A DNA stretch of 64,000 nucleotides from Neodontobutis hainanensis (taxonomy: Eukaryota > Chordata > Actinopteri > Gobiiformes > Odontobutidae). This document shows, in pieces, positions 1 to 13,642 of the stretch. The notes beneath the pieces are model-generated. The model ran no database searches, was not told the origin of the DNA, and saw only the letters and a list, made by a program, of their open reading frames with translations. Every line of letters begins with the position of its first letter. Position 1 is the stretch's first letter. The stretch is from positions 7,672,001 through 7,736,000 of the forward strand of contig JALDNG010000008.1 in the NCBI GenBank assembly GCA_024349245.1, given 5' to 3'. The translations under genes and the position numbers were made by a program.

Positions 1-3000
1 GGGGCACACATAACCTAAATAAAAACTCAATATAATGGAGTCCTTTACTATAGGCTCTTTGGATGGAGCGGTGTCTTTATGTATTCTGTCTGAAGAGAAG
101 CTCTTTGTTTTGCGTTATATTAAAAATGCACTGTGCTGTAAGGCTTGAGGGGGCTCCACACAAAACAAGAGGGTAATATATAACTTTATTAATATATCAA
201 TATGTACGTAAACTGCTGCTGGCTTTTCTTCTAGAGCTAACATGTTTTATTTTCATATGAGGATGCGTCCACACCGATTTAATCTGCAAGTTTTACTTAT
301 AATTAGAAATCCTTTTTTTCCCCTCAGGTCTCCATCTCTGTGATATGACTCTGTCAAATGATGGCTCATGCTAACTGAGCACTCTTATTATTTGCTTGCT
401 CAAGGTCAGTGAACAATCAGGAGATTGACTATGAGCAGGCCTGTCGTTTGAGTAACAGAGGGATAAACTGGATTAAGGAACCGAGAAGGCTGTGCCGTTA
501 AAGCTTTAGACATGGCAAACACAATCAGTGCCTCTCTGCATGCCTTACCTCTTTCAATCATCTGCGAGCAATCACAGCATGAAAGGAACCTCCCCCCATT
601 CCCATTTGGAACTAAGACGGAAAGGCAACAGCAAAAGATATGAGCCCTGTAATAAGTCTCTTAAGCAGCTAATGTGCATGTGCAAAGGAAAATTCACATC
701 TGTTCTGCACAATTTACGCCCTGATGTCCAGTCAATATGCACATAAAACCTTAATCTTCTCTCAAGACATCTACTGTGAGTCTGTTGAAGTCATAAAGGT
801 CATATTTTCTGAGATGACACAAGTCTTTAAGTGCACTTAATGTTGCCTAATACACACCTTTTCTTCTCAGTAGCCCCAAAGAAAGATTGTAGATATTTAT
901 TATATATTTATAAAATTGTTAGCCATACATATACTGTATGTCAATTTAATGTTGTTGCAATGTTTACATTAATTTATTCCACACAGGCACTCTTACTTTT
1001 TACTGCATAACTGAGCTGGCAAAGTTGTCTGACTCTAATTACCTTATGTTCTCAAGGGGAAATCCTGTTGATTTGCCCACTAACAATAAACCCGTCGACA
1101 AAAAGTGCAAAGACGTGCTCATAAAATCTCAGAATGACCATGCGGCTGGCGAAATGTCCTTGTAGAGAAGAAATGATAAAAATGGGCACCACTCTAAAGG
1201 ATGTTTTTACAGGCACACATAAGCATCTGTTTTTGTATAACTGTATAAAAACATTACATACATATATAATTACATACATGGTGTAACACTAAAAGAAGTT
1301 ATAATGGAACAACTAAAAAGTCGTCTTACAACATTTGTATACCTTCTCACGTTATTGTAATTGAAAAAATAAATAAATAAAAAAGACACACCCCCTGGTT
1401 GCTCATGTCTGCTGCCTTTTTAGTTCATCATGAACTTGTAGTGTGTTGTCTGACGATGAATGAGACAGAAGGACCGGTTTGGCTTTCCCGATCACATCCT
1501 AACCTCTTTGGATGAATGCTGAAGGACATGTTTTGAAGCAGGGGTTTTACATCTCTCTCTCGGTGAGCCCTTTGCTTTTTCATCCGTGCCTCTGTACTCT
1601 CCTCGGCCCTTCTTTTTTGTCTGCGCGTGCTGCAGTGTAAGCCTCCACTGTTTAACATACCGCATACCACAACTTATACGTGAAGAGGAGGTTGCTCTTT
1701 ATTCATCTTTGGGACTCCCACTCATGAGCTTTCTGCTGTCTGTGACGCCTCGGCGGCCACATTGTCTCTGTCCTTTTCAGATCCTTGTCACTTGCACAGA
1801 GCTTGTGCATACCTGCCAGCTCCTTGGAACCTTATGAAAGAGCAAGAGGCATTACAAACATCATGTACAGGTGTGGCAGAATTGGTGAATATTCTTTTTT
1901 CTTTTGGCCCCTTTTTTAGAGGATATGAATGATAACACAAAAACCTTTCTTTCACTCATAGTTAGTAGTTGAAGCCATTAATTGTCAAAAACAGAAACTA
2001 CCCAAATGACCCCTGATCATAACCCAGTTAATATCTATTGCCACCTTTAACATGAATGACAGCTGGAAGACTTTTGTGGATGGTTTTGAGGCTTGTCTCT
2101 GTGCTGTTTGGTGTATTAATGCTTTGTGGCATTTGTGTAGTTATGGTTTTCACAAATTCTGTAAACTTATTAGCACAACTGTATATTGATATGGAGCCAC
2201 GTACTGCAAATTACATTTGTCTTGAGCCAGCAGACAGACTTTATATGTAGTCAATTCAAAAATCCTTTTCTGCAGGAAGGAAGGAAATCATTTTCTTTTC
2301 TTTTAATAAACCACATCTCAAACCATTTTATTAAATGTTTTTTTTTTTCAGAACATACTGTCTACATTTTTCATACTTTATGTCAATTAAGATAAAGAAG
2401 AGAAAATAATTTAGAAAAATATTATAAAAATATTTTACATACTTTCCTGACTAAATAAAGGTTAAATAAAAACAAATTTTTAAAAAAGTGGAGAGACATT
2501 AGGGCTGAATAAAGAGGCTGATGATATTTTGGGCCATATCTGCTCCATCTGACATGTTTGTTTACCAAACATACGCTGTGATTAATCACAATTGCTCTTG
2601 CAGAGAGCTTAATGAGACTTCTGATGGAAAAATTAGTAATGCACTGCAGGAAGCACCATTCTTTCACTCCTGAACGTTATATAATGAAATAATCACCTTG
2701 ATGAACTGTTGTGACTGGATGTGAACTGGTGTCGAGATAATCTTTGAGGAGAAGCCCAGTCCTTTGCGCTTAGCCATTAGCAGTGGCCTTGTGGTATTGT
2801 TGAGCTTGTTTTGAAACTAGTTTGGTGAGAACTAGGGCATAAGAACATAATGTGCAGCTGAACAGACAACACATTCCTGTGACTGTGATTAGAGTCTGTA
2901 AAATGTAATTTGACTCAGCCTTCTCCTTCTTCAACATGCTATTAGCCTCGAGTAATGGGCTTGCAGTCCAATAATGGAGTGTTGAGGTGCTGAATATGTA

Positions 3001-6000
3001 GCTACAGCCTCAGTCTGGAATTCCACAACATCTTCAAAGAGTCACATTTAGCAAGATGGAGAGAAATCCACCCACGCATTGCAAGTGCAATAACGGATAT
3101 TTGGCCAGTTTCTCATTTTCCTCAACACTGTATTATTTTATTTTTTTTGTAGTGTTTTCTGTAGCTGCACTCGGTTTAAAGATAGCCTGTATTTCCCTTG
3201 TTGTACAGAGAATGTTGGTTCTGAGTGTGCTCTATTTTCATGTCACTTTCATGATAATTTGTCATTATTTGTCCTCATACGTACTGCCTTCATGCCTGTC
3301 AGCGCAGCTGCCTCCTGATACGAGCCGGCTATTTTTATCCTCAGGTTTCTTGTCATGAATACCAGATGATATAGCTGATGGGGCCAAGGCCTGTGGGCGC
3401 ATGGGGTAACTGAGGGCATCAAAATCCAAATTCTGATTCATGGTACAGGTCAGAAACACAGAGAATATATGTATAAAGCCCATAGAATCAGTCATTGCTT
3501 AAATGTAAAGAACTAATTTCTGAGAAGTGCGGAGCACAATGCAGTCTGATTGATGTGGTTTGCTACGTGTAATTGCAACCCATTTATTACTCCCTTTTCA
3601 TGGCTCACCTTTTGGTCTGAGAATAGCTGCAAGGAAAGGCTGAGTGAAGGAACCTTTTTTTCTCAGAAATAAGTGACAAATACACCACACGTTGCTCTAC
3701 ATAAAGAATTTTTCTGCCTTTCCTTTTTCATTTCCCTATTTTTGACATCGTATCTAAAAGACCATGTCTGGGTGCAGTCAAAGATGGAGAGGAAGTGTGA
3801 CTAAGAAAACCAGTAATGAGAAGGAGTGAGGAACACAAAAGTCTATTTTCCCAAGCTATTTTTATGGCTGGATCTTATAGTTGCTAAATCAGCCCATGAT
3901 CTTGGGCTTGTGCAGCTTTTCCCTCCACCAGACATTTCAATGAATCAGTCACACCTGAATGCACAGGAGGGACAAGTGCACAGGAAGTTGCTTATTTGTT
4001 GAAGCACTTTCTCCATAACCTTTTCAGAACATCAGAGACTAACTGGGCCCTGCTGCAGAACAACCTGGTACGGGCTTGCTGTGCTGTTCCAGTGATTACT
4101 GAATACATCAGAGCTGATGCATGATTCATAAGAGCCAATATGGAGGCTGAAGAATTCAATTTGGCATTACAATAGAGGCATCCTTGTTACTGTAGGCACC
4201 ATCTTAATAAAAATACCTTGCGGTAATTCAAAGAAAGCCCTTTCATCTATTCGCCCAACGTTTTCTTCAACCTTGGACTGAATCAGCCGATGCAAAGCCA
4301 CTGCATTACTTGTCATTCAGGGTTATAATGACTCACCATCCACTGTCCCTCCTGGCACCATCAAAGGTCATCCCTTCACTGCCACTCCACTCATCAGAAT
4401 ACAAAGACTTGCCTCTTCTGCTCCACCTTTTATCAATGAAAACCCTGGTGACCAAGCCAATAATGCACTTCAAACAAGACTCTCAGTTTGCTGTGGCATA
4501 TACTCAATATCAGAAGTGTCTCCAATTCAAGAGTCTGGTTAACATACAAAACTGAAACCAGGCCAAGTATACTATAAATATTAATACAAGTTATACAAAT
4601 AAATTAGTTATAACCTACAGTAAATAGCCAAGATTTCAATCAAATAATGCTCATTATTTGCATCCATTTACCCATAACAAAAATTATTGTAAATTTAATT
4701 GTCATTTAATGAGAACAGAATTGTCACAAGATAAATGATATTTTACAAAGTTCACCTTAACTCCTCAATATTTGTATTTGTTTAAATTACTGAAGTTTGT
4801 ATGTACAGTTCTGTATGGCTGGAATCAAGATAATTATCGCTAGAAGTCTTTTAAATGATAGATTTGAGGATGAAATAAAAATATTCCATCGTTCTTTGAG
4901 AGAATTTTATATTACTTTTAGCTCTAGCTGCTAACCTAAAATCTTTCGTCAGTGTTATGTGCTCTGCTTATGCACCACACGCGTATGTGCCACGGAGCAA
5001 TGGCAGTGAATGCAGCACGGCACTTCTGTAGATGCCGTTCCACCTGCCAGCTTCAAAGACGAGGCTCGGCTCTCAGAGGAGCAGTTTGGGAGATGGAGCT
5101 GTGCAGACTGTGTGCATATCTTCCCCAATCACACAAAGGGCTTATCTATCTTCCTCTCATCATGCTTCTGTGCCGGGTTTATTCAAAACCACCGCTCTCT
5201 CTCTCTATATATAAATATTGTATTCTCTTTCATACAGCACTGAGACGGGGAGTACATTGATTCCACTTTGCAAAGACGCAGCCCAGCTCCTGCTCGGTGG
5301 CCTCCCACACATCCACACATGGGCTCACATGACTATTTGCATTCCTTCAATTCCACCTTTTGTTATGTCTCGTTTCATACCTACATCAATCACTTGGTTC
5401 TCTTTTTCCTTGGGCGTTGCCTACAGATTGATTATTTCAGTAGTTCAGTAATGACAGCAGGCCAAGTTTTTGATGTAATAAATGGATGCTAAGTGACTCC
5501 AATCCACAGTAAGGCCAATTGTCCTCAAGCTACAGCTCTGTGGAGCGGCCCTGGACCTGTGTCTTGATGCACACTTCCACTGGAGCGGTATGAAACAGGT
5601 GAGGTCCACAGCCCGATCACAGAGGCACTTCCACTGGCCAAAGGGTATGTAGCTACAATACTCAGCTCATCGCAGCTCAGTCTTGCTTTCCGCAGAGTGC
5701 TACAATTATTTAAGGGTAGAGCTAGACACTGCCATCTGTTAATTACATTAGGCAACAGAGAAATTGCACTTGGGCAAAAATTTAAAACATTGCAATTGCT
5801 GTTTACTTTTCATTAAACAGGAACAGAATTTTCTTTAAAAGTAGAAAATGATGTTGTTTGAACAATGTTTCTGCAACTTCTATCAGGGCTTACCCATTCT
5901 GAGGTATGCCATACTGACCCTGGCCATTCTGCTTTGTGGAAACATAACCTAAGTTACTTTTGTTCCTGTCAGACCAATGATAAGGCCAAACACTGACAAA

Positions 6001-9000
6001 ACAGAGATCTTAGAAACAAAGCAATTAAATCTGATGGAACAAAATTAGCCTACTTCCATGTCTCTTTTAAAAATTTGTTTTTGATATGGAGCCTTAAAGG
6101 CCCGATTTGTAATGGCAGAGAAGAAAATGCAAATGAAACGCATCAAATGAAGTGTCTGACTTTATAATCACGGAAGTAAGCGAAGCATAGGTAGCTGTGA
6201 CAAATTAGAAGAGTTCAAATAGCATCTGTGAAACTTCTGATGCTTTTTAAGCAATAGTTTCATATCTGTATTGTTTTTGGAGTAAAGCTGATTACTGTTT
6301 GGATCGTGACAGCTTAAATCTTTGGTGAACATTCAAATGCAGATGGAGTCGAGTTCTATATAATCAGATTATTCAAAACCTTTTACCTCAGTCTGAGTGT
6401 GTGAATATTATTACCTTTTTTTATACAGACAATGCAGTGGAGCTTGTGTTGCAGTAATGGCCAGAAGCACTGTGAGATATCAGCAGACCTGCAGAGCTTT
6501 CAGGTTAAAGGCAAACAGTAGCTCACCAAACAATTAAACTGAAATATTATCCCCACCTTGTATTAAATAGGGTTGTGAGAAAGTCTGCAACTTCAGGCTC
6601 TGCTGAAGCCAACTTGATATTTTTAATGATGGTTATTTATGGCTTTAGTAGAAGGACTTTGGGGGTATTGCTTTTGTAATTCTGTATTATTTGTTGTGCA
6701 CTAAATCCACAAGAATCAGTATAAAACATAGAGATTCATCCTTTGTAGTATAATAAATATCTAGCTATCTATTTTAGAATTTTACTTTCTAAATATAGAT
6801 CAGGCCTTGCAAATATTGATACTTTGATGCACTGAATATAGGCTGAATTCCATTAAGTTTATTCATAAGGAAGCAGACTGTTATTTGACATTTATTTGAG
6901 ATGTTAAAGATGCTTTAAATCCAGAGCAAAGCAAATGCCTCCTTTAAACACATTTTATATAGCTCTGATCTTCTAAGAAAGAGTGTTTTATGTTGTCATT
7001 GAAAAGGTCTGTTAGCACTGCTCTGTGCGAGTGAAAGCGTTGCTCATTATGTGCATTAGAAGCAAATTAAATGGATTAGCTGCAAGTTCCATTCCCAGGA
7101 CGTGCCACGTGTAAGCTATCTCCTCCGCGATAAGAATCATTAGATAGGCTAACACAAAAACACAGTCCTATTCTAGGAGCCAGCATTCACTTTTTTGAAG
7201 CCTATCCCCTAATGAGGCCAGTTGCCAGGGTAAAGCTAAATGTCAGCTAATGGATGGTGCGTGAGACAGCTATCTCCACTGGCCCACAATCACGTCTGTC
7301 TCATCAGGGTAAGTACACAGCAGCGGCAAGAGGCAGCGCTCACTCTCCACACCCTCAGCACACAAACCCAATTCACTTTTAGTGTCGCCTGCCACTCATA
7401 AATAACCCCAATGGATCCCAGGAGCTGTTTAATAAAACACATCTGATTATGTGGGAAGGGAACTTTATTAAAACTGTATTTCTTTCCATGCGCTTTGTGA
7501 ATTTGCCGCGCACCTTGTTTCAAGAGAGAGATAGGTGCCATCATTCCTCACCACCTTCTTCCCCACTCAGGTGTTTTTTTTTCTTTTAATAGTACCTCGC
7601 ATCAAAGACAGGGACTGCTCTCTGTGCCATCTTTGATCGAATAAAAAACAAACTTTACATAATTAGCGTAGCCTATTATTATTGCGCCATTCAGAGGAAA
7701 GGGAGTCAAAATCTATTTGATAGGCTCATGCGGTAATAATAAAAAAAACAAAAAGCCTGTGGAAAATTGATAAATTGTTTTGTCAAAGTCAATCAATAGC
7801 TCCTTAATGGAGGCTGACACTATTATATATCTCTGCCACATACATGCACAGCAGTCAAAGTTTTTTTGTTGCAGTACTTGCATTATAAATGTACAAAACA
7901 CAAGTGGTTAATCTCCTCTTATAGCATCTTACTCTGTGTTTTAGTTAGAGCAGAGGAGCTGGCAGCAAGCGTTCTTCTCGTGTTATTTATCACTTTGTGT
8001 GGGCTCTTGTTTGTCATTAATTAACAGCAGTGTCTTTGAGCTAGGCTACATTCTTTATTTCTTCCTCCAAGAAATCAATTACAGATATTTTAGCACTTTT
8101 GCTCAGTGCTCTTAAATGTAAGACTAGCTTTTGATTTGTTGAGCTGGTAAAAATAATGAAGCTCTGTTACTATTTCTCTCTATTTCAATCAATAATAAGC
8201 TCCAACTGAAATAATGCCACAATACAGGGTCATTCATCCTCAACTTATTCTCCTCTCCCAATACAGTTTAATTTAGTAGACTACTGCTTTGTAACTAAGA
8301 TTTTAAACTGTATACTGCTCCCTTCTTTGAGCCCTAGGGCTGTTTACTGCGGCAAGAAAACACACATTTGGATGATCGAAGAAACAAACCTCTGTCTCTC
8401 TGCACTGTCTGCTGACTCGGCTTAATCGGCAAACAATGCATACTCTTAATCAATTTAAACAACAGCATTTGGATAATGACATGATCCACCCTGTCTCACC
8501 ATTGTGTGAACTATGGGGTTTTCACTGAGGTGTGCTGAAAATCATTGGCACTATAAATCCTGCATTCAAATGCCGTGTCTGTTTTTCTCTTCTATGTATG
8601 TAACATTAGCTTGTTAAGCTTCTCTCAAGCCTCCACACTTGCACTAATCACGTACCTAGACCTCTCGTGATAATATGTTGTCGGGCCGGCTGACTGCAAT
8701 CAACACTGCTTTCACAAAATGCTAAATGGAGGCTACAGAGAGTGTAGTTAGTATACCATAAAATAAAATCAGCCAAGAAATGAAAACACACTAAGACACT
8801 AAAATGAACAAAATACCTTTTAAAGTTGCTTCTGTAATCCTATTCAGTCTGTGGGCACATAAACGTGGATTTTTGCTCATGTTTATTTCATATCCTGGAA
8901 GTCTTATGCCATTTTTCTAGTCTTATTAGAGCTGTTCTCACAGCATTGTTTTTTTCCTTCTCAGTGTACAGAATTCTCAAACATACCTCACTGTTATTGT

Positions 9001-11821
9001 TTACTCATACATTTTATGCATAAGCTAAATCTAATAAAACACCATGGCAACAACAGTGATGCACCACACACTCAACTTTCACGCTCAAATTTCAACAATA
9101 GATTGTACAGGAAACTTACTGTAGACTTCCTGTAATGTCAGAGCTGACACTCCCATCAGTCATTCTAAAAGGGTAGTTAATCTCAACACAGGCCTGGTAT
9201 GGTGCATTTATTTTAGCATGGGGCTGGTCTCTTTTGGCCTGGCCCTTGAGGGCCCCATTGACTTTTGTGACTTTTGTATGTGCTGTTCCTGGTTGTTAAA
9301 ATGTCCCACATTAGAGGGATGTGAAGTGCAGCTTTTTTCTCTGCATATTAAGCAGCAATAATGGAGCTTGGAGGAAGTGCTCATTACTGCGGGCCTTGGG
9401 GTGTTCTATTCATTTTTGAAGTAGTACCAATCCCCTTCCCTGCTGTTACTCTGCCGCAGCTCTTATAAGACTGGTTGCTCAGCTGTTGCACTCTTCTGCA
9501 CACTGATGTGTTTGTGTCTGATGGAGGCCAGCTTCACCCTCCAGCTGCTGCTCAGACTTATAGGATTCTTTGCTTGAAGGCTACCTGTGAGCCACTGCCC
9601 AAAATGACAACAAATCCTTTTCTCCTGTGGGCGCCGTCTGTGCCACTTTGGATAATGTCCTTGAAACAGGACAGTTCCTTGGGGTCTAACTTTAAGGATA
9701 GCCACTGAAAGCAATCTGCACTTTTCAAAGACTTGGGGGAATTGAAGTTTGAGCTGTAACTTTAGAAAATTTAAAATGGTTCCTTTTTAAATTTATCATT
9801 GAATGTCTTTCATTTCCAGAAGTCACACCTCGTTTGAGAACTAAGAGTAATAATTTTTAAAATGCTGCTTAGAATTGTAGTCTTAGGGAAAGACATAGTT
9901 GCAAGATTAAAACACATTATTCCTAATTCACCCCAAGCTTTAATCAATCCTAATAAAGACAAATAAAACACGAGAACTTCTTGAACTGTTTACTACAGTA
10001 AACCACCTCAAATATGATGAATCTGAAAAATATCTGTCCATAGTGAGTAGAAAAAAAACACAGTTATGAATACTGCTAATGATTGTGTGCAAAATAAAAC
10101 AATTTTAGGGATTTTATTCAGCCCTAATGGTTTTTAGATACCTGTTGTCATAGAAACCCCTCCCGATGATGAATCTTGCTATATCTTTCCATGCTGTAGC
10201 AATGGCAACCAAGCAAGTCTGACCAGGACTGACGGTTTTAAAGTCTCACGATGTGCTGCATGATTAACTTGTCAGATAGCACTGACTGCAAACGCTCACA
10301 AATATGTCATTAATTAAGAAATGTCACTTTCTTTGCTGTGCAGCGCTCATTAGTTTGATCTCCTTATTAGACAAATCATTATAGTGTGGCTGCTTGTCTT
10401 CTTGATACCTGACATTTCATTTACAACAAGATCAATCCACTCAAAGTGACACATTTGTTTATCTGCAGCCGAAGAAAGGCCACCGGCGCAGAAATGGTTC
10501 GTACCCTGCAATTTATCTTGCACTGTTCTTGTAAGTGACACACAAAGTATACAGAGAAATACAGAAAGAAAGAAAAGACAGGAAGTAAACAGGAAAACTA
10601 GCCTTCCCGTAAAGTTCAATATGGCTCAACGAATCCAGTTCTTTGTGCACAGACCTTTCTCGAATTGACCTTAGTGTTTTGGATAAAAACCTTCCTCGTG
10701 CTCTTTAGACATTTATCAAAGTGCGTCACATTGCTGTCAGCAGCTAATGTGCTATTGTAAGCCAGACGACGCTCGTGCTGCCTGATAACACACTAAATTA
10801 TCCATATTGTAATGAGGCAGTTTTTTGTGACGTAATCCATTATGTCGATGGGAGTAAACTATTATTCAGACTAAACAAAGAAACATAAACAAGCTTGATT
10901 TGTCAAATGTACAGACTTTATTCTCCACAGGGATATTCTATGTAATAGTATACCCTTCTCCACTATTCCCTGAGCAGGTTAAAAGGTCCTTGACAGGTTT
11001 ATGAGTTAATGAACATTTTCTTCAATAAAAGCTGACCTCTGCCCTGTTGAATATAATAATTTTCCTGTTTTGTTCTCTTTTTCAGGTGGCATTCCCTGTT
11101 ACATGGCACTAATTACCCAAGTGACTTCCCATTTCTGAGGTTCCAGCGTTATAATTACCTGCCTAATTGTCAACTGAGCTTCTAGAGCGGCATAATGTGG
11201 ACGAGCTGCTGTAATTGTATGAACAGCTTTTATTTTATTTAATTCTTAACGGCTTATGTAAAATGATGACAGAAAACATTAAGTCTTTTTTTGTGTTTCT
11301 TTTCCAGGTAATCTAATGAAGCCCTCCTGTTTTAACAAATCTGTCCTATAAAGACGGCACCCCAAGCGGTGTTTAGTCCTCGGCGAGTCATTCAAATTGT
11401 CTTTCAGGATCATTGACCAGCAGGCTCACTCTTTACCAATAAAACACTTTGACATTTCAGTAGAATTCAGTGAGCGCATTAGTTCTGCAGCGTGTACGCT
11501 TTCAAAGGCAATTACAGAACAACAGAGGCGAAAAGTTAAGTGATGAGGCGTTGCAGGATTGTTGTCCGTTCACAGACAGATGCACAAAATGTTGCCTCAG
11601 AAGTGGCAGTAAAACAAAAGGCAGTGCTTGACTGTGACGGCCTATGCGCCTTCTCCATTTCTGTTATTAATGCTCTAATAGACAGATAGATAGTCATAGC
11701 AGAGCAAGCACAAGTGTAATTAATAACAGCTCTCTACTACATGCATTTTTAAAAAGGATTATCTCCATCGGAAAATTTGTTGTCAGCAGCCATCAAAAGG
11801 GAGCGCTCATCTATGTTTTGA

Positions 11822-11992
11822 TGTTGGTGAGAGAGACCAGAGTACCTGGAGAAAACCCACCCAAGCATGTGAAGAACATGCAAACTCCAAACAGAAAGGC
11901 CCCTGTAACTCCAGTAAGCCGCACCAGACCCAACTAAACCTTGGAAGTGGCACACCTGTGTGAAACTGAGCTGTTTATCATGTGAGCATGCA
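11822..11992. repeat. Interspersed repeat fragment (family not determined)
   Basis: The stretch containing ACCTGGAGAAAACCCACCCA followed by GAACATGCAAACTCCAAACA and GAAAGGCCCC matches, from memory, a very common teleost interspersed sequence (usual form: CCGGAGAAAACCCACGCAGA, GGAGAACATGCAAACTCCAC). The copy is diverged and carries no coding sequence. I cannot name the family without a repeat library. Confidence 0.5.
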
Positions 11993-12837
11993 CCTGGTTG
12001 ACAAGTCAAGATGTTTGCCGTGAGAGGTTTATAAACAGAAGTCCAGACGGAAAATGTTGTTTAATCTGGTTTTGGCTGCAGAGATAGTGGCGCTAATAAG
12101 GCTAATTTATAAGTCGAACAGAGCCAACACCTGGGTGCATTACGCATAATTAACCTGGCGTGAAAACAAACCCGGCTGTACATTGTCTACAATTAACACA
12201 CGTCGACACTCAACGCCGCCTTCTACTCTCTTTCATCTGCACAGAAAGAGTTTACCAATACAAATTGTGAACATTAAATTATGTATATGTAACAGCTTCT
12301 TTTACATCCAGTTAGAGTCAATGTGCCAGCCCAAATAATTCCCGTTGTAAATTATTTTTATGCGGCCGTGGTTGAAGATTTCATACATCTTCATAATTTC
12401 CATACATTATGTAAATAGATTTTAAAAAAAAAAGAATTGTAAGAAGGAAAGAAGATATTTAAATCATCTTGCAGCACAGACTGGCTTTGTTTTTTTCTAC
12501 CTGAGATCAGCCCGAACCTCATTAAAGCAAGAACAGGCTTTCAGAGACTTCTAACAGATGTAATTGGTGTGTTTTTTTTTTTTTTTTTTTAGTTCTGCAA
12601 TGGTGGCCGTCAATCAACCGTGCATTATGTGCTATTGTTGTGTTTAGGCTTCTCTCTATTCTCAGTACTAAAGAAAGAATACTTAAGTGGCTTAAATCAC
12701 ATGTTCAGTATGTGACTGTAACATCACAGCACTTTAAAGGTGCTCTATTTGCAGTCTGCTTGTTTGTTTGTGTAGCTTGTTGGGGTGGAGATTTATTTAT
12801 TTATGATTGTTTTTTTCTGTCTATGCTACTCTCTGTG

Positions 12838-12888
12838 CCTTTTAATTGCCCCTTGGGGATAGATAAAGTCATTGAATTAAATTGAACT
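12838..12888 (+). repeat. Retroposon 3' tail relic
   Basis: The segment GCCCCTTGGGGATAGATAAA followed by an imperfect ATTGAATT/AAATTGAA tail resembles the 3' ends of fish non-LTR retroposons and their SINEs, which end in a small CCCC-GGGG hairpin, an ATAAA box and a short tandem tail. Only the tail remains; no reverse transcriptase is visible nearby. Confidence 0.4.
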
Positions 12889-13563
12889 CTATGTTCTTTT
12901 CACCAAAGTGTTTTCAGGCTCAAGAAAATGTAAAATGATTTCTACCAATAGCCACAGTGTTTTCAAAGGAAAGTACTTCTGTGTTTAACAGTCCTGGATG
13001 TTTTTGTATTTGTTCAAGGTGGTGTTCCTGGCATAAACACCACCAGTAGAGGGTGCACATGTCACTTTCCCTTGCACACATTTTCTGTTTCAAATACTGT
13101 TTTATATTTTAAATATTAAAAGCCACATTTTTGCATCAAACCATGAACAGGTATTATCTGGCTTACAGACAGCAGTCCTACGTTGGTTTTTAAGGCTCAT
13201 GACTAAAGTAACGGTAGTAACCTCATTGTGGTTCTTGGTCCAGTAATAATTTGGAATTGAATGAGCTTTTTTGTTGTTGCAATGGGCTGAGCTTTGCTTG
13301 TGTTTGTTATTATTGACTTCTCTGCTAACGTTGAACACACCCGAGTAAATTCCCTGCAGACTAAAAGTCGGTGCATGGAAAAGTGGGTCCTTGATCTTTC
13401 GATGTTTGGGTTTTATTTTCCTTTACCACACAGTAAATTTAAAGCTTGTTTGACTTACCTTACCGTACAAAACTAATCCATCTTCATTTGACAGTTGGAG
13501 TTCAATTCCTTACCCTTATCATATTTTCTCCTTCAGTAATTGCCTTTTCTTTCTGTTTCTCAG

Positions 13564-13642
13564 GCTCAGAAGAGGGAATTGATTAAATTGCGAGTCTCGG
13601 TGGCAAAGAAGAAGGAAAAAAAAACAGTCAAAGAAAAATACG
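13564..13642 (+). other. Candidate exon, Lys-rich, unidentified
   Basis: A pyrimidine tract ending TTTCTCAG precedes an open stretch of 26 codons that ends in TACG before a GTAATG donor. The translation begins AQKRELIKLRVSVAKKKEKK and is strongly basic. The donor phase (1) is compatible both with the acceptor at 14,460/14,461, which would add 17 residues and a stop, and with the candidate exon at 18,744. I do not recognise the protein. It could be a chance open stretch, a lncRNA exon or conserved non-coding DNA. Confidence 0.2.

Larger units (their letters stand above)
1..13563. other. Gene desert, left part: no coding gene seen
   Basis: No open frame here has splice sites, codon character or family similarity that would support a gene; all frames are short and isolated. 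The DNA is AT-rich. Several blocks (about 6,990-7,300, 10,740-10,870, 11,060-11,230 and 12,100-12,420) are less repetitive and contain TAAT cores, a TGACGTAA CRE-like site and GC-balanced stretches, the look of conserved non-coding elements around developmental genes. That is pattern recognition only; a cross-species alignment would decide. Old repeat fragments are listed separately. A T-run of about 19 bases lies near 12,572-12,590. Confidence 0.6.
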